Under the pieces are notes generated by a model that was not told the DNA's origin, ran no database searches, and saw nothing but the letters and a program-made list of their open reading frames with translations. DNA of 64,000 bases from Lachnospiraceae bacterium NSJ-143. Lineage in GTDB: Bacteria > Bacillota > Clostridia > Lachnospirales > Anaerotignaceae. Position 1 is the first letter of the stretch, and each line of letters opens with the position of its first letter. Location: contig JALIFM010000005.1 in assembly GCA_022867625.1 (NCBI GenBank), positions 124,001-188,000 on the forward strand, in the 5' to 3' direction. The translations under genes and the position numbers were made by a program. This document shows, in pieces, positions 24,056 through 33,400 of the stretch.

Positions 24056-25360
24056 TTATCTTTCATGAATCTTTATATATCGCTTTACTATATTTGCCGG
24101 TTTGCTGGCAATCCTTTTAATCCTTTTCTTTGCGCCGTTTATCACGCGTATCCTTTTAGGAAGGATAACAGTGGAAGTATTAATCTGACTGTCCGGCCTG
24201 AAGCATTCAGGATATTTGATTACAGTTTTGTATAAGGCCTCAATTCTTTCACCAAATGTATGTGAGGAAAACTGCTGAGCGGATTTGTATGCCGCCTGTG
24301 TGAGTTCACACAGCTTGTCACTGTTTTCAAGTACATAAACTGTTTTTTCTATAAATTCCTCTTTTGTGTCAAAAAGGAAACCGGTTTTTCCGTCCTCTAT
24401 AAGGCCTTCAATACATTTGTCGTTTCTTGCCACAACAGGTATTGATGCCGACATCGCTTCAGCGAATGTAAGGCCCTGTGTTTCTGATGCGGAAGCGCTG
24501 ACAAATACATCGCCAAGCTGATAATAAAGGCCTATTTCATTCCATGGCTTTGCTCCGGCAAATACAGTTCTGTCGGATATGCCTTTTTCGGCTGCTATGT
24601 TTTCAAGCGTGCGCTTATATGGGCCGTCACCTACAACCAGTATTCTGGCTTCAGGTATTCTGTCAAATATTTCTCCTGCGGCATCGAATATAAAGTCTAT
24701 GCTTTTTTCCATAGCTATTCTGCCAAGTATAAGCATAACAGGGGTTTTATTGTCAAACCCATAGCTCTTTTTAAGGGCGGAAACGCTCTCATGGCTGTAG
24801 TTGGAGCTTAAAAACCTGTCGGTGTTTATGCCTGTTGGTATTACAAACATGTTTTTGCATACACCATATGACCTGAGTGAATCATACACCTTTTGGGTAG
24901 GGGCAACTACAGCGTCTGCTCTGTTGCAGAAAAACCGGCTCAAGCTGTGGCTCATTGAAGGCGTTATTATTATACCCTTTGCTATATAGTGCACATAGTC
25001 CTCATACATTGTATGGTAAGTGTGGACAATGGGTATATTCAGAGCCTTGCTTATTATTTTTCCGAATGTGCCAAGCGAAAATTCTGTCTGTGTATGGATA
25101 ATATCCAGATTAAGGCGTTTTATCTTCCAAAGGTCATGCGGCGAATACAGCAGGCCTATGCGGAATGATTTTATTATAAAACAGGGCATGCTCCTCATGG
25201 ATATTATATTTTCATCGGAGGATACCCTTCTTGGGTCAGAAGGCGTGAATATATATACATTATGGCCTAATGCCGTTAATTCCTCATAAAGCATATGCAC
25301 TGAAGTGCCTACGCCATTAATCTGAGGAAAGTATGTGTCGGTAAACAGCCCTATGTTCAT
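24056..25360 (-). CDS. GT4-family glycosyltransferase (diacylglycerol glucosyltransferase-like)
   Basis: A 434-residue GT-B enzyme. The N-terminal domain opens NIGLFTDTYFPQINGVGTSV, typical of membrane-associated lipid glucosyltransferases. The donor domain has ILGRIAMEKSIDFI, VVGDGPYKRTLE, and the E-x7-E motif in SASETQGLTFAEAM. A basic C-terminal tail (KKRIKRIASKPANIVKRYIK) suggests attachment to anionic membrane. Likely transfers glucose from UDP-glucose to diacylglycerol, but other acceptors are possible. It is first in a three-gene operon with two aminotransferases, an odd pairing. Confidence 0.82.
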   Translation of the reverse strand: MNIGLFTDTYFPQINGVGTSVHMLYEELTALGHNVYIFTPSDPRRVSSDENIISMRSMPCFIIKSFRIGLLYSPHDLWKIKRLNLDIIHTQTEFSLGTFGKIISKALNIPIVHTYHTMYEDYVHYIAKGIIITPSMSHSLSRFFCNRADAVVAPTQKVYDSLRSYGVCKNMFVIPTGINTDRFLSSNYSHESVSALKKSYGFDNKTPVMLILGRIAMEKSIDFIFDAAGEIFDRIPEARILVVGDGPYKRTLENIAAEKGISDRTVFAGAKPWNEIGLYYQLGDVFVSASASETQGLTFAEAMSASIPVVARNDKCIEGLIEDGKTGFLFDTKEEFIEKTVYVLENSDKLCELTQAAYKSAQQFSSHTFGERIEALYKTVIKYPECFRPDSQINTSTVILPKRIRVINGAKKRIKRIASKPANIVKRYIKIHER

Positions 25361-25463
25361 TTTTGCTTCTCCCTTCTGTGAAGCTTTGATTAGTTTTTGT
25401 ATATCATTGTTTATTACAAGTAATTTTAATACAATTCTTTTATTTTAGCAATATAAAGTGTGG

Positions 25464-25565
25464 TATACTGTTGGGTATTAATACAATTTTAAAGAATATA
25501 AAACAGTAAACCGGCACGGCGGGTAAAACCGACAGGGCCGGAATTTGATTCAGACGGAGGTTTAT
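25464..25565 (+). promoter_or_regulatory. Promoter -10 and GC-rich structured leader of the small membrane peptide
   Basis: TATACT at 25464-25469 without a clear -35. The following leader of about 90 nt contains a GC-rich island in AT-rich DNA (about 25511-25541): outer arms CCGG / CCGG, an inner hairpin CGG-GTAAAA-CCG and an ACAGGG stretch. It does not fit a riboswitch class I can name. Confidence 0.4.
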
Positions 25566-25670
25566 ATGAGAAACAGAAACAACAGACGCAGGATTGCTGT
25601 ATCTGCCATATCGCTGTTTATAGCGGCACTTATGGTACTTAGTATAGCTGCACCGTTTTTTGCCAGATAA
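25566..25670 (+). CDS. Small single-span membrane peptide (34 aa)
   Basis: A 34-residue peptide: strongly basic N-terminus (MRNRNNRRR) followed by one hydrophobic segment (AVSAISLFIAALMVLSIAAPFF). GGAGG lies 5 nt before the ATG, so it is very probably translated. Short basic-plus-one-span proteins of this sort are common upstream of cell-envelope genes in Clostridia, but I cannot assign a function. It lies upstream of the VanW-family gene, which has its own promoter. Confidence 0.65.
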   Translation: MRNRNNRRRIAVSAISLFIAALMVLSIAAPFFAR

Positions 25671-25730
25671 TGGTATAACTCAAGCCCGGAATTGGCAGTA
25701 AAAAATATTTATTATTTAGAACGGTTTTTC

Positions 25731-25759
25731 TTGTAAAACATAGCTATAAAATATATAAT
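25731..25759 (+). promoter_or_regulatory. Promoter of the VanW-family gene
   Basis: TTGTAA (25731-25736), 17-bp spacer and TATAAT (25754-25759), about 22 bp upstream of the ATG. Confidence 0.7.
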
Positions 25760-25781
25760 AAAAACCGGGTGATATTTGAAT

Positions 25782-27299
25782 ATGGCTAATAATAAGAGCA
25801 AAAGCAGCAACAGTATTTTTAAAGTAATTGTGATAGTAATTCTTTGCGCCGCTGCCGTAGGTGTGGGGGGATATTTAGCTTACAGAGCGCATGTAAAGAA
25901 AATGGTCGAGGCAATAGAGGTTGAAACATTTTACGATGGGGTATCAGTAAATAATGTACCGCTTGGCGGCCTTACACCAGACGAGGCGGCTGAGGAGCTC
26001 AACACAAATATAAACAGCCTTATAAGTGAAAAATCGGTCAGCCTTATAAACGGGGAACAGGTTTATACCATAAAATACGGCGATATAGGCGCTGAATACG
26101 ATATAGAAGAAACACTGCGTGAGGCCTATGACTATGGACGTGTGGGAACGGTTAAGGAACGTTACAAGATAGTTTCTGACCTTAAAACCAATCCTAAGGA
26201 CTTTGAGGCGAAGTTTACATATGACAGTGAAGCTGTAAGGGAAAGGCTTTTAAAGATAGCTGAGGAGCTTAATCAGGAGCCTGTAAATTCAACAATGAAG
26301 CGTGAAAACGGAAGGTTTGTAATCACTGACGAAAAGTCGGGTTACGAGATGGATGTGGAGACCACATTAACTGAGCTCACAGGCCTTATAGACAATATGG
26401 AAGAAGGCTCAGTTGAAATTACAGGAAGGGAAACAGAGCCTGAAGTTACAAGACAAGACAATGAAAAGGCCACATCGCTTATAGGTACCTACTACACTAC
26501 ATTTACGGGCAGTGAAACTTTGGGGAGGAATATTAACCTTAAGGTAGGCTGTGAGAATATAAACGGAACAATGCTGGCTCCCGGAGAAACATTTTCGATG
26601 AATGAAGCTCTTGGACCGCAGACTTATGCAAACGGCTACAGAAACGCAGCTGTTATTGTAAACGGAAAAATTGAGGACGGTCTGGCAGGAGGAGTATGTC
26701 AGGTTACAACGACGCTGTATAATGCGGTTATTCTGTCTGAGCTTAATGTAGTTGAAAGGTCTAACCACTCTCTGGCTGTTGCGTATGTTCCTCTTGGGCA
26801 GGACGCGGCTGTGGCTGGGGATTATAAAGACCTTAAATTCCAGAATAATACGGAGTATCCGATTTATATTGAGGCTTATCTTTCTGGAAACAAGCTTGTA
26901 ACCAATATTTATGGGTATGAGGAGCATTCCTCCGGAAGAGAGATTAAATTTGAAAATGTAGTTGATTCCATAATACCAAAGCCTGCGGAAAAGATAACCG
27001 AGGATCCGGAAAAGCCTAAGGACTACAGGGAGGTTACATATCACGGCAAGCAGGGCAAGAAGGTTTCGACCTATAAGGTGGTTTATGAAAACGGCAAGGA
27101 AGTCAGCAGGGAATTCTTCTCAAGCTCTGTGTACAGGGCTACACCAGATGAAGTTACAGTCGGCACCGGAGAGAATACAGAAGAAACCAAGTCACCGGAG
27201 GAAAACGGGGCTAAGGAGGCAATACCGCCTGAAGGCAGTGCTGATGGCACAGAAAATGAAGTAAACGCCAATGAAAGCGGAACAGTATTTGGCGGCTGA
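25782..27299 (+). CDS. VanW-family cell-wall protein with peptidoglycan-binding and G5 domains
   Basis: About 505 residues. A single N-terminal transmembrane anchor (about 12-34) is followed by a YoaR-type putative peptidoglycan-binding region (about 55-225). Then comes the VanW domain (about 235-370; NLKVGCENINGTMLAPGETFSMNEALGP and GGVCQVTTTLYNAVI), a G5-like domain (YHGKQGKKVSTYKVVYENGKEVSRE), and an acidic, low-complexity tail. Extracellular, wall-associated. Despite its name, VanW alone does not give vancomycin resistance. ATG 25782 is preferred over the TTG two codons before. The Lrp-like gene follows. Confidence 0.88.
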   Translation: MANNKSKSSNSIFKVIVIVILCAAAVGVGGYLAYRAHVKKMVEAIEVETFYDGVSVNNVPLGGLTPDEAAEELNTNINSLISEKSVSLINGEQVYTIKYGDIGAEYDIEETLREAYDYGRVGTVKERYKIVSDLKTNPKDFEAKFTYDSEAVRERLLKIAEELNQEPVNSTMKRENGRFVITDEKSGYEMDVETTLTELTGLIDNMEEGSVEITGRETEPEVTRQDNEKATSLIGTYYTTFTGSETLGRNINLKVGCENINGTMLAPGETFSMNEALGPQTYANGYRNAAVIVNGKIEDGLAGGVCQVTTTLYNAVILSELNVVERSNHSLAVAYVPLGQDAAVAGDYKDLKFQNNTEYPIYIEAYLSGNKLVTNIYGYEEHSSGREIKFENVVDSIIPKPAEKITEDPEKPKDYREVTYHGKQGKKVSTYKVVYENGKEVSREFFSSSVYRATPDEVTVGTGENTEETKSPEENGAKEAIPPEGSADGTENEVNANESGTVFGG

Positions 27300-27331
27300 C
27301 AAACAGCGGTTTAATATTAGGAGGATAAGTT

Positions 27332-27817
27332 ATGAGGGAAGAAATTCTTAAGCTTATTAGCAAAAACAGCAGGCTATCGGTAAAGGATATCGCCGATGAG
27401 CTTAACGCAGATGAAAGCAAAATTTCAGAAGAAATTAAGGAAATGGAAGAAGAACAGATAATCTGCGGTTACAATACACTTATAAACTGGGAAAAGACTG
27501 ACCGTGAGGTTGTAACGGCACTTATTGAGGTAAAGGTTACACCGCAGAGGGGTAACGGATTTGATAAGATAGCTGAAAGGATATGCGGCTTTGATGAGGT
27601 CAAGGCGTGCTATCTCATGTCCGGGGGTTTTGATTTTACAGTAATACTTGAAGAAAAGAGCCTTAAGGAAATAGCGTTTTTTGTTTCAGACAAGCTTTCG
27701 CCTATAGATGCGGTTATAGGTACGGCAACCCATTTTGTGCTCAAAAATTATAAGGACCACGGTATCAGAATGGAAAAAAACGGAAGGTCTGACAGAAGGA
27801 TGCTTGTATCCCCATAA
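27332..27817 (+). CDS. Lrp/AsnC-family transcriptional regulator
   Basis: A 161-residue protein: N-terminal HTH (LSVKDIADELNADESKISEEIKEME, about 14-38) and C-terminal RAM/AsnC ligand-binding domain (about 60-145; EVVTALIEVKVTP, CYLMSGGFDFTVILEEKSL). Usually senses amino acids and controls their metabolism; the aminotransferases at 21.7-24.0 kb are possible but unproven targets. GGAGG precedes the ATG. It may be cotranscribed with the VanW gene and is followed by a strong terminator. Confidence 0.85.
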   Translation: MREEILKLISKNSRLSVKDIADELNADESKISEEIKEMEEEQIICGYNTLINWEKTDREVVTALIEVKVTPQRGNGFDKIAERICGFDEVKACYLMSGGFDFTVILEEKSLKEIAFFVSDKLSPIDAVIGTATHFVLKNYKDHGIRMEKNGRSDRRMLVSP

Positions 27818-27833
27818 TTTCACTGAATAATTC

Positions 27834-27865
27834 AGGCGTGCCAATGTATACTGGCACGCCTTTTA
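27834..27865 (+). terminator. Terminator of the Lrp-like gene
   Basis: AGGCGTGCCA / TGGCACGCCT stem, 8-nt loop, followed by TTTTACTTTTT. Confidence 0.9.
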
Positions 27866-27893
27866 CTTTTTGTATACTGATATGCCTGACTTG

Positions 27894-27922
27894 TTGATAA
27901 GAGAGGCGAATAATGATATACT
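27894..27922 (+). promoter_or_regulatory. Promoter of the tsaE-tsaB-rimI operon
   Basis: TTGATA (27894-27899), 17-bp spacer, TATACT (27917-27922). It serves the membrane-protein gene and probably the tsaE, tsaB, rimI genes behind it. Confidence 0.7.
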
Positions 27923-27989
27923 CTTTAATATAATTAAAAAAATTATCGCCGTTTACGGCATACTATAATTTTAGAAGGAAGTGCTGTCT

Positions 27990-29114
27990 GTGAGGTTTTT
28001 CGCAAATGATACGGCTGTTTTAGACAGCAAAAACAAGAAAATCAGAAATATTATAGTGGCAGCTGGCTGTTTATTTGTAGCTGTTATTTTGGCGCTTAAC
28101 ATATTTTTAGGCTTTGGCAGAGTAAGCCGGCCTGTAATATACTATAATGATGAAAAAACTATGATTTATGACATAAATGGGGAAAGCAGTGTACTTGACA
28201 GTTATTCAAGCTTTGCCAATGGTTTTATTGATTTGAGCAAAACCGGCGGAGGGGAGTTTAAAGCGCATTTTGATTCAAAAACATATTATAAAGCGGAAAA
28301 ACATGATGACAGGTTCAGCATAAGCTATTTTAACGGCAAGAAGTGGCTGTTTGTGTCAGAAGGCATAACAGCTATGCGTTTTGCCCAGAATGGGAAAGAC
28401 GCTTTGATTTTTGAGCCTGACACAAAAGGTACATACACATTGTATTTTGTATCAGGCGGGAAATTGAAGAAAATGTTTGAAGGCTGTTCAGACGCTGCTG
28501 CAGTGGGAAGAAAAAGCAGTGAGTATTTAGTATATGAACAGGTGAATAACAGCAAAAGCGTCACAATGTTTTCCAATTTCAAGGACAAGCCTTTTGAGCT
28601 TGGAGTAAGTCAAATGGACGCTGATACGGCGGCTCTTTCAGCTGACGGCAGAAAGCTGATGCTGGTGTCGGGAGATGAAAGAAAGCTTTATGTATTTAAT
28701 ATGAATGTATCCGGAGGCAATACAGCCGATGGAATTGAGGTCGGCAAAAGTGTAATAAAAGCTTCGTTTACGGGGCTTAAAAATGACTTTGCTTTTCTTG
28801 ACTCGTCAGGTGACTTTTATTACTCATCCTCCGGCTATACATTTAAGGAAGATGAGGATGTTAAAAAATTTGAGGCTGGATATGATGTGATGACTGTTTA
28901 TTACCTTAAAAACAACGGTGATTATTACAGCTTTTATGTTGGTGATGAAAAAAAGCTTTCTGGCGATGTAAAGGATTTCTATTATGCAGGCTCTGACAAT
29001 TCGGCAGTTATAATGGAATTTAACAAATATCTTAAAAAAGGGAAACTGTGTGTTATAAGCAGAAAGAACATAACTGAAACGGACAATGAGATTGAAGCGT
29101 TTTACAGATATTGA
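27990..29114 (+). CDS. Membrane-anchored protein of unknown function, beta-rich ectodomain
   Basis: About 374 residues with one transmembrane segment near the N-terminus (NIIVAAGCLFVAVILALNIFL) and an extracellular part of repeating short beta-rich blocks (for example YFNGKKWLFVSEGITAMRF, SADGRKLMLVSGDERKLYVF). This hints at a beta-propeller-like sensor or scaffold. I recognise no family. The GTG at 27990 is chosen, about 10 nt after AGAAGGA; a GTG three codons earlier is too close to that site. It precedes tsaE and probably shares its transcript. Confidence 0.6.
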   Translation: MRFFANDTAVLDSKNKKIRNIIVAAGCLFVAVILALNIFLGFGRVSRPVIYYNDEKTMIYDINGESSVLDSYSSFANGFIDLSKTGGGEFKAHFDSKTYYKAEKHDDRFSISYFNGKKWLFVSEGITAMRFAQNGKDALIFEPDTKGTYTLYFVSGGKLKKMFEGCSDAAAVGRKSSEYLVYEQVNNSKSVTMFSNFKDKPFELGVSQMDADTAALSADGRKLMLVSGDERKLYVFNMNVSGGNTADGIEVGKSVIKASFTGLKNDFAFLDSSGDFYYSSSGYTFKEDEDVKKFEAGYDVMTVYYLKNNGDYYSFYVGDEKKLSGDVKDFYYAGSDNSAVIMEFNKYLKKGKLCVISRKNITETDNEIEAFYRY

Positions 29115-29128
29115 AAGGAGAGGCTTTG

Positions 29129-29575
29129 ATGTTAATGGAATCATTCAGCCCTGAGGAGACAGAAAAAATAGGTTTTGATATTGGCAGTAAGGCAAATTCC
29201 GGGGATATATTCTGTCTGAGCGGAGATTTGGGAGCGGGGAAGACGGTTTTTACGCGCGGCTTTGCCAGAGGTCTTGGAGTTGAGGATGAATATATAACAA
29301 GCCCAACATTCACTATAATAAATGAATATGAAGGAAGGCTGAAGCTTTATCATTTTGATGTTTACAGGATAGCAAGCCTTGAGGAGATGGACGATACAGG
29401 ATATGAGGACTATTTTTTTTCAGATGGGGTTTGCCTTATTGAGTGGGCAGAGCTGGTCAGAGAGATAATACCGGAAAACGCGGTTTGGATTGATATAGAA
29501 AAAGATTTAAAAAAGGGCACGGATTACAGAAAAATAACTGTCGGAGGTAGGACTTATGAAAATACTGGCAATTGA
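29129..29575 (+). CDS. tsaE: tRNA threonylcarbamoyladenosine biosynthesis ATPase TsaE
   Basis: About 149 residues, P-loop ATPase that works with TsaB-TsaD in adding threonylcarbamoyl to A37 of ANN-reading tRNAs. Walker A GDLGAGKTVFTRG (about 32-44), TSPTFTIINEYEG and YHFDVYRIAS are diagnostic. The ATG at 29129 lies about 6 nt after AAAGGAGAGG; the upstream TTG at 29111 precedes that site and is rejected. It overlaps tsaB by 20 nt. Confidence 0.93.
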   Translation: MLMESFSPEETEKIGFDIGSKANSGDIFCLSGDLGAGKTVFTRGFARGLGVEDEYITSPTFTIINEYEGRLKLYHFDVYRIASLEEMDDTGYEDYFFSDGVCLIEWAELVREIIPENAVWIDIEKDLKKGTDYRKITVGGRTYENTGN

Positions 29576-30272
29576 TTCTTCCGGCTCGGCGGTATCGGCC
29601 GCTATAGCTGATGACGACAAAATAATAGCAGAATATATACTGAATTTTAAAATGACGCATTCTCAGACACTGATGCCTTCTGTTGACGAAATAGTGCTTT
29701 CTTCGGGATTTAATATTCATGAGCTTGACTATATTGCAGTTACAGCCGGGCCGGGCTCGTTTACAGGCCTCAGAATAGGTGCCGCGGCAGCAAAAGGCCT
29801 TGCACACGGCTTGGGAATTGACATTATCCCTGTGCCAACATTAGAAGCGCTGGCATACAATATATTTGAAACGGATAGGATAATTTGTCCGATTATGGAT
29901 GCCAGAAGGTCACAGGTATACAATGCCTTTTATGAGTTTAAAGATGGAAGCCTTTTGGAGGTTTATCCTCAGGAGGCTAGGAGCATAGAAGACGTAATTG
30001 AAAAAGCTGCTAAAGCGGGAAAAAAGGTTATATTTCTGGGTGATGCTGTGCCGGTGTATAAAGAAAGGCTGGCGGCTGAAGAAAACTTTATACTTGCGCC
30101 GCAAAACTGCAATATGCAGAGAGCTTCATCGGTAGCGGCTTTGGCGTTTAAATATGCAGAGGAAAGCCGGACGGTAAAGTACAGTGATTTTGCGCCGTTT
30201 TACCTTAGAAAGCCTCAGGCTGAAAGGGAGCTTGAGGAGAAGAAGGCAATGGGGAGTGCAGAAAATGATTGA
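29556..30272 (+). CDS. tsaB: tRNA threonylcarbamoyladenosine biosynthesis protein TsaB
   Basis: A 238-residue ASKHA-fold protein, the scaffold partner of TsaD in t6A synthesis. MKILAIDSSGSAVSAAI, MTHSQTLMP and the TAGPGSFTGLRIGAA motif (about 64-78) are diagnostic. It overlaps tsaE by 20 nt and rimI by 8 nt, indicating tight translational coupling. TsaD is not encoded in this window. Confidence 0.94.
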   Translation: MKILAIDSSGSAVSAAIADDDKIIAEYILNFKMTHSQTLMPSVDEIVLSSGFNIHELDYIAVTAGPGSFTGLRIGAAAAKGLAHGLGIDIIPVPTLEALAYNIFETDRIICPIMDARRSQVYNAFYEFKDGSLLEVYPQEARSIEDVIEKAAKAGKKVIFLGDAVPVYKERLAAEENFILAPQNCNMQRASSVAALAFKYAEESRTVKYSDFAPFYLRKPQAERELEEKKAMGSAEND

Positions 30273-30723
30273 TATTATGCCAATGACAGTTGAGGATATA
30301 GACGGTGTGCTAGAGGTGGAGGAATCATGCTTTGCCATAGCATGGACACGTGAGGATTTTGTAAGGGAAATGACACAGAATAAGCTGGCGGTTTATTTTG
30401 TGGCAAAAGACGGGGAAAGGATTGTGGGTTATGCTGGAATGTGGCATGTAGTGACTGAGGGACAGATTACAAATGTTGCTGTCATGGATGAGTACAGAAA
30501 CAGGAAAGTAGGCTCTGCCCTTATGGAGGCGTTGATAAAGACCGCTGAGGAGCGGGAAATGATAGGTATCACCCTTGAGGTGAAAATAAGCAATTATCCG
30601 GCTCAGAAGCTTTACTCCAAGTACGGCTTTAAACCGGAAGGATTCAGAAAGAACTACTATAAGGATACAAATGAGGACGCCATTGTTATGTGGAAGTATT
30701 TTGAAAGCTTTATGTCTGAATGA
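30265..30723 (+). CDS. rimI: Ribosomal protein S18-alanine N-acetyltransferase RimI
   Basis: About 152 residues of GNAT acetyltransferase. The acetyl-CoA loop is RNRKVGSALMEAL and the GITLEVKISNYPAQKLYSKYGF block is typical of RimI. It acetylates the N-terminal alanine of S18. The ATG at 30265 overlaps the end of tsaB by 8 nt; a longer frame from 30184 is rejected because it would run through tsaB. The tsaE-tsaB-rimI order is widely conserved. Confidence 0.92.
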   Translation: MIDIMPMTVEDIDGVLEVEESCFAIAWTREDFVREMTQNKLAVYFVAKDGERIVGYAGMWHVVTEGQITNVAVMDEYRNRKVGSALMEALIKTAEEREMIGITLEVKISNYPAQKLYSKYGFKPEGFRKNYYKDTNEDAIVMWKYFESFMSE

Positions 30724-30774
30724 GGAGTCTGCCTTATTGCGGCGGAGTTATTTTAAATTAAAGGAGGGGATAAT

Positions 30775-33228
30775 TTGAGTATAAATGAGCTTAAATATTG
30801 TGAACTCAACAGCAAGTGCCCTTTGGAGGAGCTTAATTTTAAAACTACAGATGAGCTGGAGCCTATTGATGGAATAATTGGCCAGAAAAAGGCTGAAAGA
30901 GCTATGGAGCTTGGGCTAAGGATAAAGGCTTCTGGCTACAACATATATATGTGCGGCTCGTCGGGGCTTGGCAAAACAACCTATGCCAAAATGTGCGCCC
31001 AAAAGGCGGCTGAGAATGAACCAAGGCCGAAGGACTACTGTTATGTATACAATTTTGATGAGCCGAAATGCCCCAGGGCTATCAGCTTTGAAGCTGGAAA
31101 GGGAAGACAGTTCAGGGACGACATGAATGAGCTGACAGAGTTCTTCAATTCTGAGCTGAGCAAGGTTTTTTCCTCCGATGAGTATGATGAGCAGAAAAAT
31201 GAGATAATAAGAAGCTATGATGACAGAAGAAACAAGCTGATGAGACGCATGAGCCATCTTGCGTCGGAATATGGCTTTACTGTAAAAAGCTCAAGTTCCG
31301 GCGTATTTTTTATGCCTGTTATAGACGGGGAGGAAATAAGCGAGGAAAAGTATGAAGAGCTTGACGATGAGGAAAAGGAACGCATAAATACTGCCACAGG
31401 CGAGCTTACTATGAAGGCATCCTCGGTACTCAGGGAGATTCACGAATGCGAGAAGGACTGCCGGCAGGAGGTAAGCGACCTTGATTATAAAACAGGCATG
31501 TTCGCTGTAGGCTATAATATTAATATGCTTCAGGAAAAGTATGGCGACAGCGAGGAGGTAATTAAGTATATAGCAGATGTACAGGAGGATTTGCTGGATA
31601 ATATTTCAAAATTTATACCTTCATATGTTGATGACGAAGACGGGGCGGCAGGGCTGTTGCCGCTTCTTGGCAAAAAAAATCCTGATGACACTGTGTCAAA
31701 ATATAAAGTGAACCTTATTGTTGACAATTCCAAAAACATGGGAGCGCCGGTTGTGGTGGACTACAGTCCTACAGGTGCTACACTTGCTGGAGAAATGGAA
31801 TATGACAATGAGTTTGGAAACCTTATAACGGATTTTATGAAAATAAAGCCGGGGCTGTTCCACAAGGCAAACGGAGGCTATCTTATACTACAGGCCAGAG
31901 ATGTCATTTCAAACTATCAGGCGTGGGAGGCTATAAGGCGTGTAATGCGCACGGGCAAAATAAAGATAGACGGTCTTAGGGACCAGTTTCAGACTGTGCC
32001 GGTACCAACACTTAATCCGGAACCAATAGACGCAAGCTTTAAAATAATACTTGTGGGCAGCAGCTATTATTTTGAAGTCCTAAGCGAGTATGAGGAGGAT
32101 TTTGAAAAATATTTCAAGATACTTGCGGACTTCGACTACGAAATGGAAAGAAGCCCTGAAAATGTGTTTAATACAGCAAGGTTTATTAAATCATATTCAA
32201 TTAAAGAAAAGCTCATGCCGTTTAATGCAAAAGCTGTGGCAGAGGTTATAGAATGCGCGTCAAGAATGGCAGATAAGAACAGCAAGCTTTCAACAAGGTT
32301 TAACAAAATATGCGAGATACTCTGTGAGGCCGATGCCTGGGCAAAAATTGACGGGGCGGAAGTTGTGACAGATAAATATGTAAAGCAGGCCAGAGATGAG
32401 CGTAAAAAGCGGCTTATGCTTTATGAGGAAAAAATATTTGAGATGATTGACAGCGGAGTAATAATGCTGGACACAAAAGGCAGGCGTGTAGGGCAGATTA
32501 ACGGCCTTTCGGTTATTGACATGGGCGGGTACTCGTTTGGCAATGTGAGCAGAATAACAGCGGTTTCGTATATGGGTAAAAGCGGAATAATAAATATCGA
32601 AAAGGAAGCCGAAATGAGCGGCAGCACCCATACCAAAGGCATGAATATTATAGCCGGATACATGGGGGGAAAATATGCTCAGGATTTCCCTATATCCCTT
32701 TCATGCCGCGTATGCTTTGAGCAGAATTATGGCGGCATAGACGGAGACAGCGCCTCAAGCACAGAGCTGTACTGTATACTTTCAAGCCTGTCTGGGATAC
32801 CGGTTAACCAGCAGATTGCAGTTACAGGTTCTGTAAACCAGTTTGGCGATATTCAGGCTATTGGCGGTGTAAATGAGAAGATAGAAGCCTTTTATGACCT
32901 GTGCGAAAGAAGGGGCTTTACAGGAAGCCAAGGGGTTATGATACCGGAGACAAATGCCGGAGACCTTATGCTTAAAGATGAGGTAGTTGAGGCTGTGAGG
33001 GAAGGAAAATTCCATATATACACAGTTTCATCAATAGACGATGGTATTGAGCTTATGCTGGAGTTTCCTGCCGGAAGCCCTGACAAGGACGGGAAATATC
33101 CTAAAGACTCTGTACATGGCAGGGTTTATGAAAAGCTTAAGGAGTACTATATAAAATCATTTGAAGAACCGGATACAGACGGACCGGCCGAAAATGAAAA
33201 GGAAGAAATCAAAACCAGAGAAAAATAA
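30775..33228 (+). CDS. Lon-family ATP-dependent protease (LonB-like, COG1067)
   Basis: An 817-residue AAA+ protease. Walker A GSSGLGKTT (61-69) in the N-terminal part, a long acidic helical insertion (about 115-300), a second conserved ATPase region, and a C-terminal Lon peptidase domain with catalytic S659 in GDSASS and K702 in GVNEKIEAF. The N-terminal substrate-binding domain of classical LonA is absent. Degrades damaged or regulatory proteins in the cytoplasm. TTG start, supported by AAGGAGGGG 6 nt upstream. The last 50 residues are charged and low complexity. Confidence 0.9.
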   Translation: MSINELKYCELNSKCPLEELNFKTTDELEPIDGIIGQKKAERAMELGLRIKASGYNIYMCGSSGLGKTTYAKMCAQKAAENEPRPKDYCYVYNFDEPKCPRAISFEAGKGRQFRDDMNELTEFFNSELSKVFSSDEYDEQKNEIIRSYDDRRNKLMRRMSHLASEYGFTVKSSSSGVFFMPVIDGEEISEEKYEELDDEEKERINTATGELTMKASSVLREIHECEKDCRQEVSDLDYKTGMFAVGYNINMLQEKYGDSEEVIKYIADVQEDLLDNISKFIPSYVDDEDGAAGLLPLLGKKNPDDTVSKYKVNLIVDNSKNMGAPVVVDYSPTGATLAGEMEYDNEFGNLITDFMKIKPGLFHKANGGYLILQARDVISNYQAWEAIRRVMRTGKIKIDGLRDQFQTVPVPTLNPEPIDASFKIILVGSSYYFEVLSEYEEDFEKYFKILADFDYEMERSPENVFNTARFIKSYSIKEKLMPFNAKAVAEVIECASRMADKNSKLSTRFNKICEILCEADAWAKIDGAEVVTDKYVKQARDERKKRLMLYEEKIFEMIDSGVIMLDTKGRRVGQINGLSVIDMGGYSFGNVSRITAVSYMGKSGIINIEKEAEMSGSTHTKGMNIIAGYMGGKYAQDFPISLSCRVCFEQNYGGIDGDSASSTELYCILSSLSGIPVNQQIAVTGSVNQFGDIQAIGGVNEKIEAFYDLCERRGFTGSQGVMIPETNAGDLMLKDEVVEAVREGKFHIYTVSSIDDGIELMLEFPAGSPDKDGKYPKDSVHGRVYEKLKEYYIKSFEEPDTDGPAENEKEEIKTREK

Positions 33229-33300
33229 TTATGCACATTCTGTAAACTATGCGGCGAGCTATTGTGTTTATAAATGCCGTGATAAACAATGAGAATGTGG

Positions 33301-33400
33301 AAAAACACAAAAACACAAAAACACAAAAACACAAAAACACAAAAACACAAAAACACAAAAACACAAAAACACAAAAACACAAAAACACAAAAACACAAAA
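33301..33400. repeat. Tandem array of 12.5 copies of an 8-bp unit
   Basis: The unit AAAAACAC repeats without a mismatch for 100 bp. It lies between the Lon gene and a terminator hairpin. On the minus strand it reads GTGTTTTT repeats and forms an extended T-rich tail of that terminator for the DMT gene. A perfect array of a non-triplet short unit suggests recent slippage expansion, so copy number probably varies between strains. Confidence 0.97.

Noticed and set aside
25782-27299. Vancomycin resistance gene because of VanW domain
   Set aside because: VanW/YoaR/G5 proteins are common chromosomal wall proteins; no vanHAX or vanY genes are near.
33301-33400. Possible CRISPR array
   Set aside because: The repeat unit is 8 bp with no spacers and no cas genes nearby.
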